NCBI GenBank assembly: GCA_947095535.1
Contig: OX352773.1
Location: 170,698,438-170,762,437 of the forward strand
Direction: 5' to 3'
DNA length: 64,000 nt
Source: Poecilobothrus nobilitatus
Lineage: Eukaryota; Arthropoda; Insecta; Diptera; Dolichopodidae
A program made the translations under genes and the position numbers. The notes below the pieces were generated by a model. That model had not been told where the DNA came from, ran no database searches, and saw only the letters and a program-made list of their open reading frames with translations. Of this stretch, positions 22,913 through 33,315 are shown one piece after another (positions within the stretch are counted from its first letter, which is position 1; each line of letters starts with the position of its first letter).

Positions 22913-23480
22913 ATTGTTCCAACACAAGGAAATTCCATATATTTTGAAAATCTGCCGCAATTTTTTCCCATTCCGATTCATTTGGTAACGATAGATAAAA
23001 TTCACTTAATGCATCCCAAAGCACTTCAGAAGTTTCCAATCTTATCCTGCCAATTGTTGTAACTCCCATTTTAAACGACAGGGAAAGGAACTGGCGGCTA
23101 CCACCAAGTGCCAAATATCTTGAAAAGTAACAGAAAATATTTATATTTTTAATTTAAAAAAGATTTTAAATCAAAAAAAATTTACATCAATGTGAGAAAC
23201 AATTTACTTTCAGGAGAAATTGGTTTACGAAAAGAATTTTTCATAAGTACTTCTTTCACTAAATTAAAAAGTACATCAAAAGTAGACGGAGACATTCTTG
23301 TTGCCGTTTTGAAAAATTCTGGGTCCTGATTTCTTAATCTATTGAAGTTCAGTTCGAAGAAACCGTGTGTCTCTCTATATATAAATGCATCTTTGATATA
23401 AATTCTTTTCTTCCTCTTTAGACGAAGCTATTCCATATACATTTCGTACAGAACATTTAAACAGATTAAGACATCTAAAA
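22913..23480 (-). pseudogene. PIF/Harbinger transposase fragment with an intron
   Basis: Two minus-strand blocks join through a 67-bp GT-AG intron (23185 down to 23119). The first (about 23480-23186) contains RETHGFFELNFNRLRNQDPE, EFFKTATRMSPSTFDVLFNL and KPISPESKLFLTL, the usual N-terminal region of Harbinger/HARBI1-type transposases. The second (23118-22913) begins YLALGGSRQFLSLSFKMG and ends EWEKIAADFQNIWNF, matching the family's Y-L-A-x-G through W-N-F segment. Defects: an in-frame TAG near 23428, a frame slip just after WNF where the conserved Cys-Val-Gly block follows, and truncation before the DDE catalytic residues at the junction with HINE copy B. The clean splice at a conserved position supports a real, once-spliced gene. 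Confidence 0.8.
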
Positions 23481-23718
23481 TTTGCTAATATCCATTTTTT
23501 TTTTTAAATTTTTTCTGAACTTTTTTTTTTTAAATTTCAATAAACTTTTTGTTTATTTTATAATTTATCATTATAGCCAAATAAAAATATTTTGAATTAT
23601 ATATGTATGTAAACAACTAATTAATTCAGTTTGAAAGATAACAAGAAAAAAACGTCGCTAGCATTTGGTCTTTATTTTATTAAGGACGCGACGCTAGAAG
23701 CGAGACGAGCATTGGGTC
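23481..23718 (-). mobile_element. Probable Harbinger 5' flank and terminal repeat
   Basis: This is the DNA upstream of the transposase on its strand. Its outer 32 bases (reverse complement GACCCAATGCTCGTCTCGCT then TCTAGCGTCGCG) are strikingly GC-rich for this window and look like a Harbinger-type terminal inverted repeat. A partial inverse, CGTCGCTAGCATTTGG, lies at 23663-23678. The matching other end is missing because the element is truncated. The boundary coincides with the start of duplicated segment A at about 23717. Confidence 0.4.
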
Positions 23719-24104
23719 ATCACTAGATCCTAGAGTAGATATAAAAATTTTTAAAAATAATGAATCATTTTATAAAAGTACCTACATTTTTTAAAATTAA
23801 CTCTACATATTATGATATTGCATATAATTAAGTATAAAAATATAAATAAAATATCTACACCGCTCAAAAATTTTTATTCGCTTAAATTCTATAGACACAT
23901 TCGTTTCTTTGCACTTTTTGTATACATACATCCGTACATATCAATAACAATATCTATTATTAAATGCTTCTTTTCTTCTGAGATGTTTTTTGTTTCTTTT
24001 TGTTTTTACCTTTTACATTAATTTTTCAATATACATATGTATATGTACTTACATTTTAAAGTACTTATATAGATAGGTAGAGAATGTAATTCTTTTATAC
24101 TTTT
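23719..24104 (+). repeat. Duplicated segment A
   Basis: Matches 27571-27989 along most of its length (for example ATTTTTAAAAATAATGAATC and ATGCTTCTTTTCTTCTGAGA), with scattered substitutions and small insertions. Non-coding. Its last ~95 bp also begin segment B. Confidence 0.85.
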
Positions 24105-25170
24105 GGAACCGATTCTAAAATAAAATTTACATATGCATGTATGTATATAATGTATGCTATGCATTGACATCTGAATTCTGACACGTCAAAACTCAAAAGT
24201 TCGTTTTTACTAATCTTTTTTTTTTTCAAAAATGTTGAAACAAGCTTTAAATTAATAAGCAAACTATGTATGTACATAAAAATAATATGTATGTAATTAG
24301 AAATAATTAATTTAATAAAAAAAAAAAAAAAATTAATGGCAATCCGGTGTGACTTGAACACACGACCTTCTGAGAACTAAAATTCAAACGCTCTACCAAT
24401 TGAGCTACGGAGCCTTGTGTACACTTAATTGTTAAAATTAATAGTAATTTAATTTAATTTTTTTTATTTTGAATGCAATAAATAATCAGTGCGTCATAAT
24501 TTTTTTTTTATTTGTTTATTATATTTACATATTATCAAATGGCGTGAGTCTGTTTTAAAATTAAATGCATAATTATTTAGACTTTTAATTCTTATTTTTA
24601 TTATTTTGTGTTTTTTTCTAAAAGATAAAAATAATTAAAATTGAAAAAATTTTTGTGAAAAAAATGAAATGAAGGTACCTAACCTAAGTAAGTATAAAAT
24701 TTTATAAATATCTTTTTATGAGTTAAAAAAATGTCTGTAATTTTTTTTCTATTAAAGTTGAATGATGTGGTTGCAGTTAAAGTTAGCTACATACATATGT
24801 TTTTCTTTTCTTTTGTTCTGTAATTTTAAGTGTAGGTAGCTGAAACAAAAAATCCGAAAAGCTTTAAATATAAATTATGGAAGGAATAGTAACTGATTAG
24901 TGATTACGTTTAATAGAATAATATTTATATATATTATATGTACACATGTATGTACATGCATACATATAACCAGATATAACATTTTTTAAATTTCAATGCA
25001 AACTTTTTTAATTCAAAGATTTAGTTATAGTACGTTTACAAACACTTGATTTTGAGAAATCGAGATGATTTCGAAAATTAAGTTGATTTCGTTCTTTTTT
25101 TTTCTTGATTTCCCATACATTTTTCAAAAATTTATCTGTCAAAGAAAATCAGCTCGTTACTTGATTTTCT
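24011..25170 (+). repeat. Duplicated segment B (source-like copy)
   Basis: Nearly identical to 29029-30165, including a tRNA-like SINE (24337-24414) and the left end of the inverted-repeat element that starts at 25025. Differences are mostly short indels in A/T runs and microsatellites. Because sequence continues naturally past 25170 into the rest of that element here, this copy looks like the donor. Confidence 0.88.
24337..24414 (-). mobile_element. tRNA-like SINE, family 3
   Basis: Minus strand: GGCTCCGTAGCTCAATTGGT then AGAGC (A box and D arm), a T arm of GTGTG TTCAAGT CACAC, then CGGATTGCCA and a poly(T) tract. The anticodon loop is 10 bases as in the 21619 copy, and the acceptor stem is only partly paired. 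Carried along in the segment B duplication (second copy at 29341-29418). Confidence 0.65.
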
Positions 25171-27197
25171 AAAATCACCTCAAAATCACGTTGTTTGTCC
25201 ATGAATTTTCCATGATTTTTTTTTCGATTTTTGATTATTTTAAAAATTTTTTCATAACCCTTGCTTTTTTGAATTTGTTATCAAAAATCAAAACAAAAAT
25301 TTTGTTGATAGCAGCAGATTCAAAAAGGAAATATTTTCTATTGTGTGGACGGAAAAATAAAAATGGCAAAAAGATATAAAAAACGAGGAAGAATCAGTTG
25401 CCTTTGTCAACTCTTAGATACCCGTACGAACCGATAGTATGTTCACAGTCTGTCACTCTGCTTACAATATTATTTTTTTAATATTTTACTATTTTAAAAT
25501 AATTTGGGTGAATTTTATAATTTCTAGAATTATGGGTTGTACATATATTCAAACTATATGTTTATACATTCTTCAAAAGCAGATTTTAACCTTCCACATA
25601 ACCATTATCAATCCAAAACTTTTTCAAATATTTTTATAGTACCATTTAATACTAAGCGGTAAATGCATATTAAATTTACTAAGTACAAAATAGTAAATAT
25701 AATTTTAAATATTACATTGTATTAATGCGCACATAGTATATTTATATTGTTATAAGTATATCGCCATACATTGCAATATTTCTTTAAAAATATTTACGGA
25801 TAATATAATATATATAAATAATACGGACCTATATAATATACATCTATACTCTTATCATTCATTCATCAGTGACATATACGATATGTAAATAAACATGATA
25901 TTGTATAAGTATATATGTATATCAATATCATATAAATAAAAATTCTTCAAGCAACCGTTATGTTGTTTATTTATTTACATTTTTTTGTACTACGCATTAT
26001 ATCTTCAACAATTTCAAATTATCGAGTAAAACAAATGCAAAAAATTTGTTGAAGAAATGAAGTAACCCTATATTATTAAAAAAAGTTGTTAACAGAAATA
26101 AGAGTATAATATTGAAGCTTTAATTTTTGTGTATTACTTCAAAAAAATTTTAACAGGTGTTCAAGTTACAGCTGTTTAAAAATAGGAACTTTTAAGTTTT
26201 TGACCTCTTACAGCTCCTAAACGGGTGGTGATACAAAAAAAATTTCTGAAATGACTCATACTTATTTTCAAAGATCTAACTTCTATCAAAATTTTAAGTT
26301 TCCAACTTAAACCGTTTAGAAGATAGAAGGGTTAAAGTATTTTGCAAAATTTTAGTTTCGTATAACGGTAAATTAAGACACCGTATGCCACAACTATATA
26401 TTTATTGTGTATATAATTTTAAAGCCAATAAAAGCAGTAATCGTTTGCCGTTTTCAAAATGAAGATAAAGCTTATACAACTTCTACTATAACAATTTAAA
26501 TATAGAGCTTTTTTGAACCTTTGGGGAGCTGTTGCTCAGTAACGGGTGGGGCTACAAAAAAAAGTTATTAAAAATAAAATTAATATTTTTGTGACATCTA
26601 TCAGCAGTTAAAATTTCATAGCTCTATTTCAAAAAAAATGTGGGGATCTAAAAGTTAGGTGTTCGAGAGCTACCCGAAGTTTTGGTCGGAACTCAACCAA
26701 AAAAAATAGGGAATGTAATATTTTGTGTAAATTTCAAAATTCTAGCTTTCTTAGTTTTTGAGTTAGCGTGCTGACGGACGGACGGACGGACGAACGGACA
26801 TGGCTCAATTGACTTAGAATTTTTTTCTGATCCGATCCATACCTTTGAAGATATTTTTAGCTCGCTTATTTCGAGGTGTTACAAACGGAGGAGTAATTTT
26901 ATTATACCCGATCCTATCGTACGGGTATAAAAATTTAATTGGAATGGGAATTCCATTAAATTGTTAATTTCCAAATATATTTTAAATTTTTTCAAATATT
27001 ATTTTATTTATTTACTTTTAACAATAACTTAACTTTAACAATAACTTTTAACTTTTTATTTACTTGAAACAATAATATAAACAAAAAATGTCAAATTACG
27101 TTCTTGATTTTCAAAAACGGTTTGTGAACGCTTGACATTTTACTTGATTTTGTACATGATAATCAACTCGATTTCGGAGTTTGTGAACATACTATAA
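25025..27197. mobile_element. Inverted-repeat DNA element holding HINE copy C
   Basis: The left end TTATAGTACGTTTACAAAC (25025-25043) is an inverted match to the right end GTTTGTGAACATACTATAA (27179-27197) at 17 of 19 positions. Further inward both sides carry related CTTGATTTT, AAATCGAG and TCAACTCG motifs. Without the inserted HINE (25378-26933) the element would be about 620 bp and non-coding. A TA target duplication is possible but cannot be proved. The left 150 bp recur at 30012-30163. Confidence 0.55.
25378..26933 (-). mobile_element. DINE-1-like (HINE) element, family 1, copy C, complete
   Basis: Full-length, uninterrupted ~1.56-kb copy. The subterminal inverted repeats are a perfect 12-bp pair, ATACCCGTACGA (25418-25429) and TCGTACGGGTAT (26917-26928). 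A (GACG)n tract lies at about 26774-26800, then CATGGCTCAATTGACTTAG and TCTGATCCGATCC. It provides the empty site for the LINE in copy A (AGCAGTAATCGTTTGCCG without interruption near 26435). No coding capacity. Confidence 0.85.
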
Positions 27198-27570
27198 GGA
27201 AATTTGATTACATTGGATACTAGTCCCTACTCAATCACAACATACCGAACCAACCGAAGTAAAATACATTCTATATGTAATTCACTTTATTAGATTTGTA
27301 TTCTGAATTGAAAAAAAGATGCTAGTTTACTTTCTTATCATTACTTTATTTACCAACAAAATAATTTTTGCCTTTATTTATAATACACATCGTGCTGTTT
27401 TTTTTTTGTATAATATTTATTCGTTAATTTGAAAAAATTCACAATAATAAAGTGAAATCTGTAAACGTCAAAATTAATATGGTTTGTGTCTTTAATTGAT
27501 TTCATCATGATTTTACAAATATGTAAGTATTTTTAAAAAAAAATTATTACATTATAATATCATAAAGAAA
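27198..27570. other. A/T-rich DNA, nothing recognised
   Basis: Spacer between the inverted-repeat element and duplicated segment A'. No frame or repeat seen. Confidence 0.5.
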
Positions 27571-27989
27571 TCATCGTTAGATCCTAGATTAGATACAAAA
27601 ATTTTTAAAAATAATGAATCATCTTATGAAAGTACCTACATTTTTTAAAATTAACTTTACATATTATGATATTTCATAAAATTAAGTATAAAAATATAAA
27701 TAAAATATCTACACCCCTCAAAAATTTTTATTCGTTTAAATTCTATTGATATATTCGTTTCTTTGCTCTTTTTACATACTTGCATATATAAGTACATACG
27801 TACATATCAATAACAATATCAATAACAATATCTATTATTAAATGCTTCTTTTCTTCTGAGATGTTTTTTGTTTCTTTTTGTTTTTACCTTATACATTCAT
27901 TTTTCAATTTTCATATACATATGTAGTATGTACTTACAATTTAAAGTACTTATGTAGATAGGTAGAGAATGTAATTCTTTTGTACTTTT
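27571..27989 (+). repeat. Duplicated segment A' (second copy)
   Basis: Homologous to 23719-24104 and more diverged than the B/B' pair, with an extra ATATAAGTACATACGTACA-type insertion and a doubled AATAACAATATC. Homology stops after TTTTGTACTTTT. Confidence 0.8.
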
Positions 27990-28980
27990 ACGCTTTAAAA
28001 ACTATAACATACTATAAGTATAAAAGAATCGAAAAGAAAATCAATTCAACAAGAAAAAATCGATTAAAATCCTGTGCTAGGAAAAAGCTATTAAATAAAT
28101 GAAGAAGAATTGAACCATTGGAGATGCGATATGACAGTGTATTTACAGTGACAATGTATAAAATAATTTTCGTAATTTTCTTTTATGAGTTTCATTCTCA
28201 CAACGGTATATGTATGTACTTCTATATACATTATATATATATGTATATGCTAAAAATTTATATAGGTATCTAGGTAATATTGTGATTAGGTTAAGGTTTC
28301 TGGTGTTTCTTTCTTTTTTTGTAGTAATCAATGATTGATTCATAGTATATGCCTAGGTTTTTTTTATAAAATATTGTAAATTAAAAGAAAAATTGCTATG
28401 TATATAGATTCATGAAATGAAGATAAAGATATATCTAATAAAGTCTTATAATGGGTTTTCAATTTATTTTTAATTTTCACTTAAGATATGCATACAAATT
28501 CATATAATTGAAGGTTTGATTTAGTTTAAAAAATGATAAAAAAAAAGAGGAAGAAAAAAACTAAATAGATATTTTGAATTCTGAAAGAATCTGTAATGAT
28601 CTTTATCAATATTTTCTGTATTTGAGAAAGGATAGGTATTTGAAAAAAAAGTACTTGAATATGAATGCTTGTTGGATTTTTTTTTGTATTATTTCATGCA
28701 ATAACAATGAACATTTGTAAAATTTTTATTGAATATAAGAATATTACAAATATATTCTTTAATTTCGCTCTTTTCAGAAAAATCTTTAAAATTTTTTTTT
28801 CAATTAAGTATGCATACTTTAATTATGGTTTATCAAGTTGTTCCTTTTTGTGAAAGTGCTCTTGTTTTATTTTTGTATCTTATGTTTTTCATCTTATGTC
28901 TACGTAATTGTTTTTACATTATAGTTTAAAATAGAAGATAAAGTTTTGAACTAATCTTAGTTTATATCATTTCCAGTATA
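27990..28980. other. A/T-rich DNA, nothing recognised
   Basis: Separates A' from B'. Short frames at 28143-28343 (minus) and 28665-28929 (plus) have chance-like composition. Confidence 0.5.
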
Positions 28981-29032
28981 ACTAACGCCCCACTGAATTG
29001 TAGAAAGTATTTATTACCAAAATATGAGTTTT
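28981..29032 (+). repeat. 52-bp direct repeat, left copy
   Basis: Starts ACTAACGCCCCACTG and ends CCAAAATATGAGTTTT. It recurs at 30167-30218 with two mismatches, and the two copies bracket segment B' exactly. Confidence 0.9.
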
Positions 29033-30165
29033 ACATTAATTTTTCAATATACATATGTATATGTACTTACATTTTAAAGTACTTATATAGATAGGTAGAG
29101 AATGTAATTCTTTTGTACTTTTGGAACCGATTCTAAAATAAAATTTACATATGCATGTATGTATATAATGTATGCTATGCATTGACATCTGAATTCTGAC
29201 ACGTCAAAACTCAAAAGTTCGTTTTTACTAATCTTTTTTTTTTACAAAAATGTTGAAACAAGCTTTAAATTAATAAGCAAACTATGTACATATGGATGTA
29301 ATTAGAAATAATTAATTTAATAAAAAAAAAAAAAAATTAATGGCAATCCGGTGTGACTTGAACATACAACCTTCTGAGAACCATAATTCAAACGCTCTAC
29401 CAATTGAGCTACGGAGCCTTGTGTATACTTAATTGTTAATATTAATAGTAATTTAATTTAATTTTTTTTAGTTTGAATGCAATAAATAATCAGTGCGTCA
29501 TCATTTTTTTTTATTTGATTATATTTACATATCAAATGGTGTGAGTCTGTTTTAAAATTAAATGCATAATTATTTAGACTTATTCTTATTTTTATTATTT
29601 TGTGTTTTTTTTAAAAGATATAAAAATAATTAAAATCAAAAAGATTTTTATGAAAAAAATGAAGGTACCTAACCTAAGTAAGTATAAAATTTTATAAATA
29701 TCTTTTTATGAGTTAAAAAAATGTCTGTAATTTTTTTTCTGTTAAAGTTGAATGATGTGGTTGCAGTTAAAGTTAGCTACATACATATGTTTTTCTTTTC
29801 TTTTGTTCTGTAATTTTAAGTGTAGGTAGCTGAAACAAAAAATCCGAAAAGCTTTAAATATAAATTATGGAAGGAATAGTAACTGATTAGTGATTACGTT
29901 TAATAGAATAATATTTATATATATTATATGTACATATGTATGTACATGCATACATATAACCAGATATAACATTTTTTAAATTTCAATGCAAACTTTTTTA
30001 ATTCAAAGATTTAGTTATAGTACGTTTACAAACACTTGATTTTGAGAAATCGAGATGATTTCGAAAATTAAGTTGATTTCGTTCTTTTTTTTTTTTTTTT
30101 TGATTTCCCATACATTTTTCAAAAATTTATCTGTCAAAGAAAATCAGCTCGTTACTTGATTTTCT
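29029..30165 (+). repeat. Duplicated segment B' inserted between direct repeats
   Basis: About 1.14-kb copy of 24011-25170. It begins at a shared TTTT and ends at TTGATTTTCT, inside the left part of the inverted-repeat element, so its ends do not coincide with any element's ends. It carries its own tRNA-like SINE and the first ~150 bp of the inverted-repeat element. The insertion point is duplicated as 52-bp repeats. Confidence 0.88.
29341..29418 (-). mobile_element. tRNA-like SINE, family 3 (duplicated copy)
   Basis: Same sequence as 24337-24414 with a few substitutions (TGAACATACAACC for TGAACACACGACC, on the plus strand), two of which break the T stem. It arrived with segment B', not by its own transposition. 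Confidence 0.65.
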
Positions 30166-30166
30166 G

Positions 30167-30218
30167 ACTAACACACCACTGAATTGTAGAAAGTATTTAT
30201 TACCAAAATATGAGTTTT
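30167..30218 (+). repeat. 52-bp direct repeat, right copy
   Basis: Starts ACTAACACACCACTG and ends CCAAAATATGAGTTTT. See the left copy at 28981-29032. Confidence 0.9.
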
Positions 30219-30538
30219 CCAATTCGTATAATTTGCAAAGATTTAAGAAAAAGATCAACTTTTTATTTCTCAATTCCTCATTTAACCCAATTCTTTTTTT
30301 CCTTCATTACTCCACAACTATTATATTGCACAAGTAGTTAGGTTGTTTATCTTATATTATTTTGCCGACAGGGGTAGGTGGGTTTGGCATTTCACTAAAA
30401 TAAATATTAAGTAAATATTTCACACTTCTAAGGTGGTCTAGAATTTCTGAATGTCTTTTAAAGACTCCTACATTTCTAAACAAAGAAAAAAAAAATTAAA
30501 TAAAAAAGTTAGAATCGAATTATATACAACGGGAATTT
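30219..30538. other. A/T-rich DNA, nothing recognised
   Basis: No frame or repeat seen. Confidence 0.5.
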
Positions 30539-30546
30539 ATTTTAAA

Positions 30547-30735
30547 GTTTTTTTTAGTTTATTTTTCTGCCACATACTCATATAAATGTGACAAGGAAAT
30601 TACACAGTCTTTTCTTTTCAGTCGTGGCTGTAAATGTCGTAAAGGGAAATTATTCTTACGACTTGTATGGAATTCAAACTCACACTCTCTCAGTGTTTGC
30701 AGAGTAGAGTATGTTATACGCTCTTATCCACTAGG
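30547..30735 (-). mobile_element. tRNA-derived SINE, family 2
   Basis: Reverse-complement copy: on the plus strand a T-rich tail, TGCCACATACTC, GTGACAAGGAAATTACACAG, GGCTGTAAATGTCGTAA, then the decayed B box and A box (TTATCCACTAGGA). An 8-bp target duplication, ATTTTAAA, lies at 30539-30546 and 30736-30743. Confidence 0.8.
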
Positions 30736-31058
30736 ATTTTAAATTTGTAAAACATTTTACAAATAAAATAACTAAAAATAATATCAAATCTTCCTATATG
30801 AATGACAGATTATTGAACAACGGCATGACAATACAACTTTGAATTTTTACAGCTTGAATTTATTTGTACTGTAAATTATTTTAAAAAGAATAACGAAACG
30901 ATTTTCTTATAGATTTTTCTCTCTAAATGATATGGTTGCAAGTTTTTTTTTTTTATTAATATTATGATTTTTATAATGAAATAAAGATTACTGAACTGAA
31001 ATGAACTAGCGGTAACGATTTTAACTATATAATTAATTAAAATAGCGAAAGTTCTTTA

Positions 31059-31231
31059 GGGGAACGTCGGTGGTCTAGTGGGTAAGAGCGCACTGTAAAC
31101 GCTGAGGAAGTAACTATAATTACCCCTTACACGACATTGTCAGGCACATCTGGAAAGGAAAGGCTGTGTAATATCTTTGTCACATTTATGTGACACATGG
31201 CACATTAGGGCAATAAACTAACAAAAAAAAC
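31059..31231 (+). mobile_element. tRNA-derived SINE, family 2, B box deleted
   Basis: Head GTCGGTGGTCTAGTGGGTAA then GAGCG (A box), body CTTACACGACATTGTCAGGC, GGAAAGGCTGTGTAATATC and a poly(A) end. The segment that should hold the B box (after GAGGAAGT) is missing, so it cannot be transcribed by polymerase III in the usual way. Target duplication TTCTTTA at 31052-31058 and 31232-31238. Confidence 0.78.
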
Positions 31232-31238
31232 TTCTTTA

Positions 31239-33315
31239 TTAGAAGAAAATTTTAATAGAATGTACCAAAAATTATTCATTCATACTGGAGTTATACATAT
31301 AGCCCTCATTACACATTATAATGTTTACAAATTATCTAATATCAATATGATATTGTGTCATGCATATATTGTATTATTTTTAATATAAAAATCATATAAT
31401 TTAAAGCGTTTTTTAAGAGGACATTAAAGAAAATAATTTTGAAAGGATATTTATCTAAAATGTATTTTTTAAATCTTATATTATTAAAATATTACTTTTG
31501 ATCTTATATTCTGATTTCTATTTATATATGTATATATAAATACATACATACATAATAATAAAAATATGAATTTGTAAATATTGTATCAGTTTGATTATCC
31601 TAATAAAATATCTCATAAAAATCAAAAAAAAAAATTTATAAAATAAAAATAAAATAAAATCAAAAGGTAAAAAATATAAAATGATTTCTTTCCTGCAGGA
31701 TATTTTATAGTTAACTTGTAATACATAAAAAGTAAGAAATTTTGTTTATTTTCTTTTTGATTCTACATCAAAACCTTCAAAAGAAAATGACAGTACCTAT
31801 ATTGTGTTTTGTTTTTATTAAAAGTAATAAAAAAAAAAATAAAAAAATAAGCTAAAAGACAAAACAATTTTAAAACCAAAATATTTTTATTTATGAGTCC
31901 TCCATTTTAAAATATTTCAGATTCAAGAATTTTTATTTATCTTTTTGATTTATTTGGTTTTTGATTTTGGTTATTTTTATTTTTTTGTCAAATTACGTAT
32001 GAGAGATCTACAATTGAGGTGAATTTAATTTCAACATACCTACACACAAGTAAGGTAAGTATTTATATGCATTTATTTGTAAAGAAGATGTTTTTTGTGT
32101 TATTTGTTATGTAAATATTGTAAAACAGGAATAGTAATTTGTGAAATAAACAAAAAATGAAAGGAAAATAAATAAAACATATACATATGTATATATTATG
32201 TATATAAAAAAAAAAATTATAAATTATGGATATAAATAAATGAATTTCTTGTTTAAACAATTAAATTAAAGATCGTATATGTGAAAAATACATTATTTAT
32301 TTTTGAGTTACATATGAGAACATTGAAATTGAAGATCAGTCCTTTAAACTAAACTCTCTCAAATGAAAAGGATCAAAGAGTCATTTCAAGAGTAAAAATA
32401 TTATCTACATTTTAATTTTTTATATGCCAAATTCTTAAGAAAGGGAGCATTACTTTATCCGGAAGTCAAAAATCTTTAAAGAAAAATAAGTCAGAAAAAA
32501 AATTCTGAAAAAAAAATTTGTTAAATTTAGAATTAGTTATAAGGGAACAAATTTTGAATGTAACAAAATTATGAAAATAAAAATCTTGAATTTATACTGA
32601 AAATTTATCTCTTTTTATTAAGATTTTTTAATGTTTTAATTTTATAAACCAATTTTTTTTTTCAAAATCTTAACAAAATTAGGTATCAAGTTTGGTTTTG
32701 GTAGGCATAGGCAATTAATTTTACAATCAATAAAATTACTTGATTTAAGATGGAGTCTCATACCTCATACATAAATTTATTTCTATTTACTGATAATTTC
32801 ATTTTATTTGTATTAGATTTTCAATTATTTCCACTGATAAGAAACAGATTAAAATTTTAATTTAAATTACATTCGAAATAATATTTTTGCTCAGAAAAAA
32901 TGTCACTAGAATAATAACCACTAGTATCGCCAATGTTCGAAATTCGAGCAAATGTCACCAAGCGCTCGACACTTGATCGGATTGAATTTTCTTTACCACG
33001 GAAAGTGGAATTTTCAACAGACACAAAAAAAATCTTAACAAATTCATTTTTTTATTCATTAAAAATATTAAAATGTTTATATTAGGTTTTTAAAAATATT
33101 TTATGACATCAATAATATAAATGTACCTAATGTTTTTCGGATTTTTTTTAATTATACATACCTCTCGGTCTCGCTTCGCTACAATTTAAAAATGATGTAA
33201 CCAAAATAACTTACATGCACATGTCTACCTACCTAATTTAAAATAAAAAAACACAAAGAAACAATTTAAATTTATTTTATAGATACATAATAATAATATG
33301 TACATACAAAATTAT
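31239..33315. other. A/T-rich DNA, nothing recognised
   Basis: Low-complexity with TATA/TACATA patches near 31526-31556 and 32180-32205. No recognisable frame. A slightly more G+C-rich patch near 32930-33010 matches nothing I know. Confidence 0.5.

Noticed and set aside
24337..24414. Functional tRNA gene on the minus strand
   Set aside because: Good D and T arms, but the anticodon loop is 10 bases and the acceptor stem pairs poorly; similar sequences recur as repeats.
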